Of a DNA stretch of 64,000 bases, positions 63,848 through 64,000 are shown in pieces. A program made the position numbers and the translations under genes. The notes below the pieces were generated by a model that worked only from the letters and a program-made list of their open reading frames with translations, had not been told where the DNA came from and searched no databases. This stretch comes from Amycolatopsis cihanbeyliensis (GTDB lineage: Bacteria > Actinomycetota > Actinomycetes > Mycobacteriales > Pseudonocardiaceae): positions 372,001 through 436,000 of the forward strand of contig NZ_VFML01000002.1 in the NCBI RefSeq assembly GCF_006715045.1, written 5' to 3'. Position 1 is the first letter of the stretch; each line of letters begins with the position of its first letter.

Positions 63848-64000
63848 CCTTCGTCCTCCTCGGTTTTCCTGGTCCTCCTGCCTTCCGAAACTAGCCAGCG
63901 GAGATCGTCACAGCGAGGTCCAGCGGGCAGATCCGCCTGGTCGTGTCCACCGGCGTGACGGGCCGTCACGCCGATGCCCGCCGGGGCAGGCGCACGCCAC

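Overview
This is a high-GC actinobacterial chromosome segment, almost certainly from the Pseudonocardiaceae (an Amycolatopsis / Prauserella / Saccharomonospora-type genome). The reasons are a strong G/C bias in third codon positions, EspG/PPE-like/DUF3558 secretion-associated genes, actinobacterial single-copy families (RNase AS, ClgR, PspA, MraZ, RNase J, ThyX, FadD15), many leaderless-looking starts (TANNNT followed 6-8 nt later by ATG or GTG) and sites resembling DasR and ClgR boxes. No tRNA, rRNA, insertion sequence, prophage or CRISPR array was recognised.

Layout. 1-1.3 kb: 3' end of a GlcNAc-type PTS permease followed by HPr. 1.3-12.1 kb: a block matching the mycobacterial Rv2179c-Rv2187 neighbourhood (RNase AS, PlsC, a decayed esterase, a carboxylate-amine ligase, NUDIX-NYN, ROK kinase, ArsA ATPase, START-domain proteins, metallophosphoesterase, FadD15). 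12.1-15 kb: TetR regulator and a divergent DrrAB-like ABC exporter. 15-19.4 kb: head of the division and cell-wall cluster (mraZ, rsmH, ftsL, ftsI), cut off after ftsI. 19.6-22 kb: ESX-associated accessory genes. 22.3-27.2 kb: MoxR, DUF58 and transglutaminase operon. 27.4-35 kb: DUF3040, DinB, methyltransferase, ParA-like ATPase, Nei-type glycosylase, adenosine deaminase, an unusual small RNA/mini-ORF unit, GNAT and PyrD. 35-43.2 kb: the envelope-stress set PspM, PspA, ClgR with PncC, PgsA, RimO, a large O-acyltransferase and ArgA. 43.3-54.7 kb: secreted phospholipase A2, FtsK, PlsC, EamA, RNase J, DapA, a membrane Ser/Thr kinase, ACT protein and ThyX; part of this order (clgR-pgsA-argA-ftsK and RNase J-dapA-thyX) follows M. 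tuberculosis Rv2745c-Rv2754c. 54.9-64 kb: RHH protein and DUF4097 protein, a chitinase behind two DasR-type sites, a decayed FMN reductase, AlkZ-type glycosylase, EamA, GNAT, a frameshifted flavoprotein and a Tat-exported protein.

How the parts connect. GlcNAc/chitin use appears at both ends (PTS permease and HPr; ROK kinase; chitinase under DasR-type operators). Envelope growth and stress are represented by FtsI/FtsL/FtsK/MraZ and by ClgR-PspA-PspM, with an ECF-type promoter and a ClgR-box core in front of clgR.

The most unusual signals are: (1) a compact transcription unit at about 32971-33235 with a consensus-like promoter, a Shine-Dalgarno complementary to about 14 nt of the 16S rRNA 3' end, a 12-codon ORF, a downstream segment able to sequester that Shine-Dalgarno, and a strong terminator; (2) a dispersed 21-bp intergenic tandem repeat found at three loci; (3) four GTGG boxes spaced exactly 10 bp apart over the mraZ promoter; and (4) a structured RNA candidate in the rsmH leader. 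All functional statements rest on reading the sequence and on family knowledge; no searches were run.
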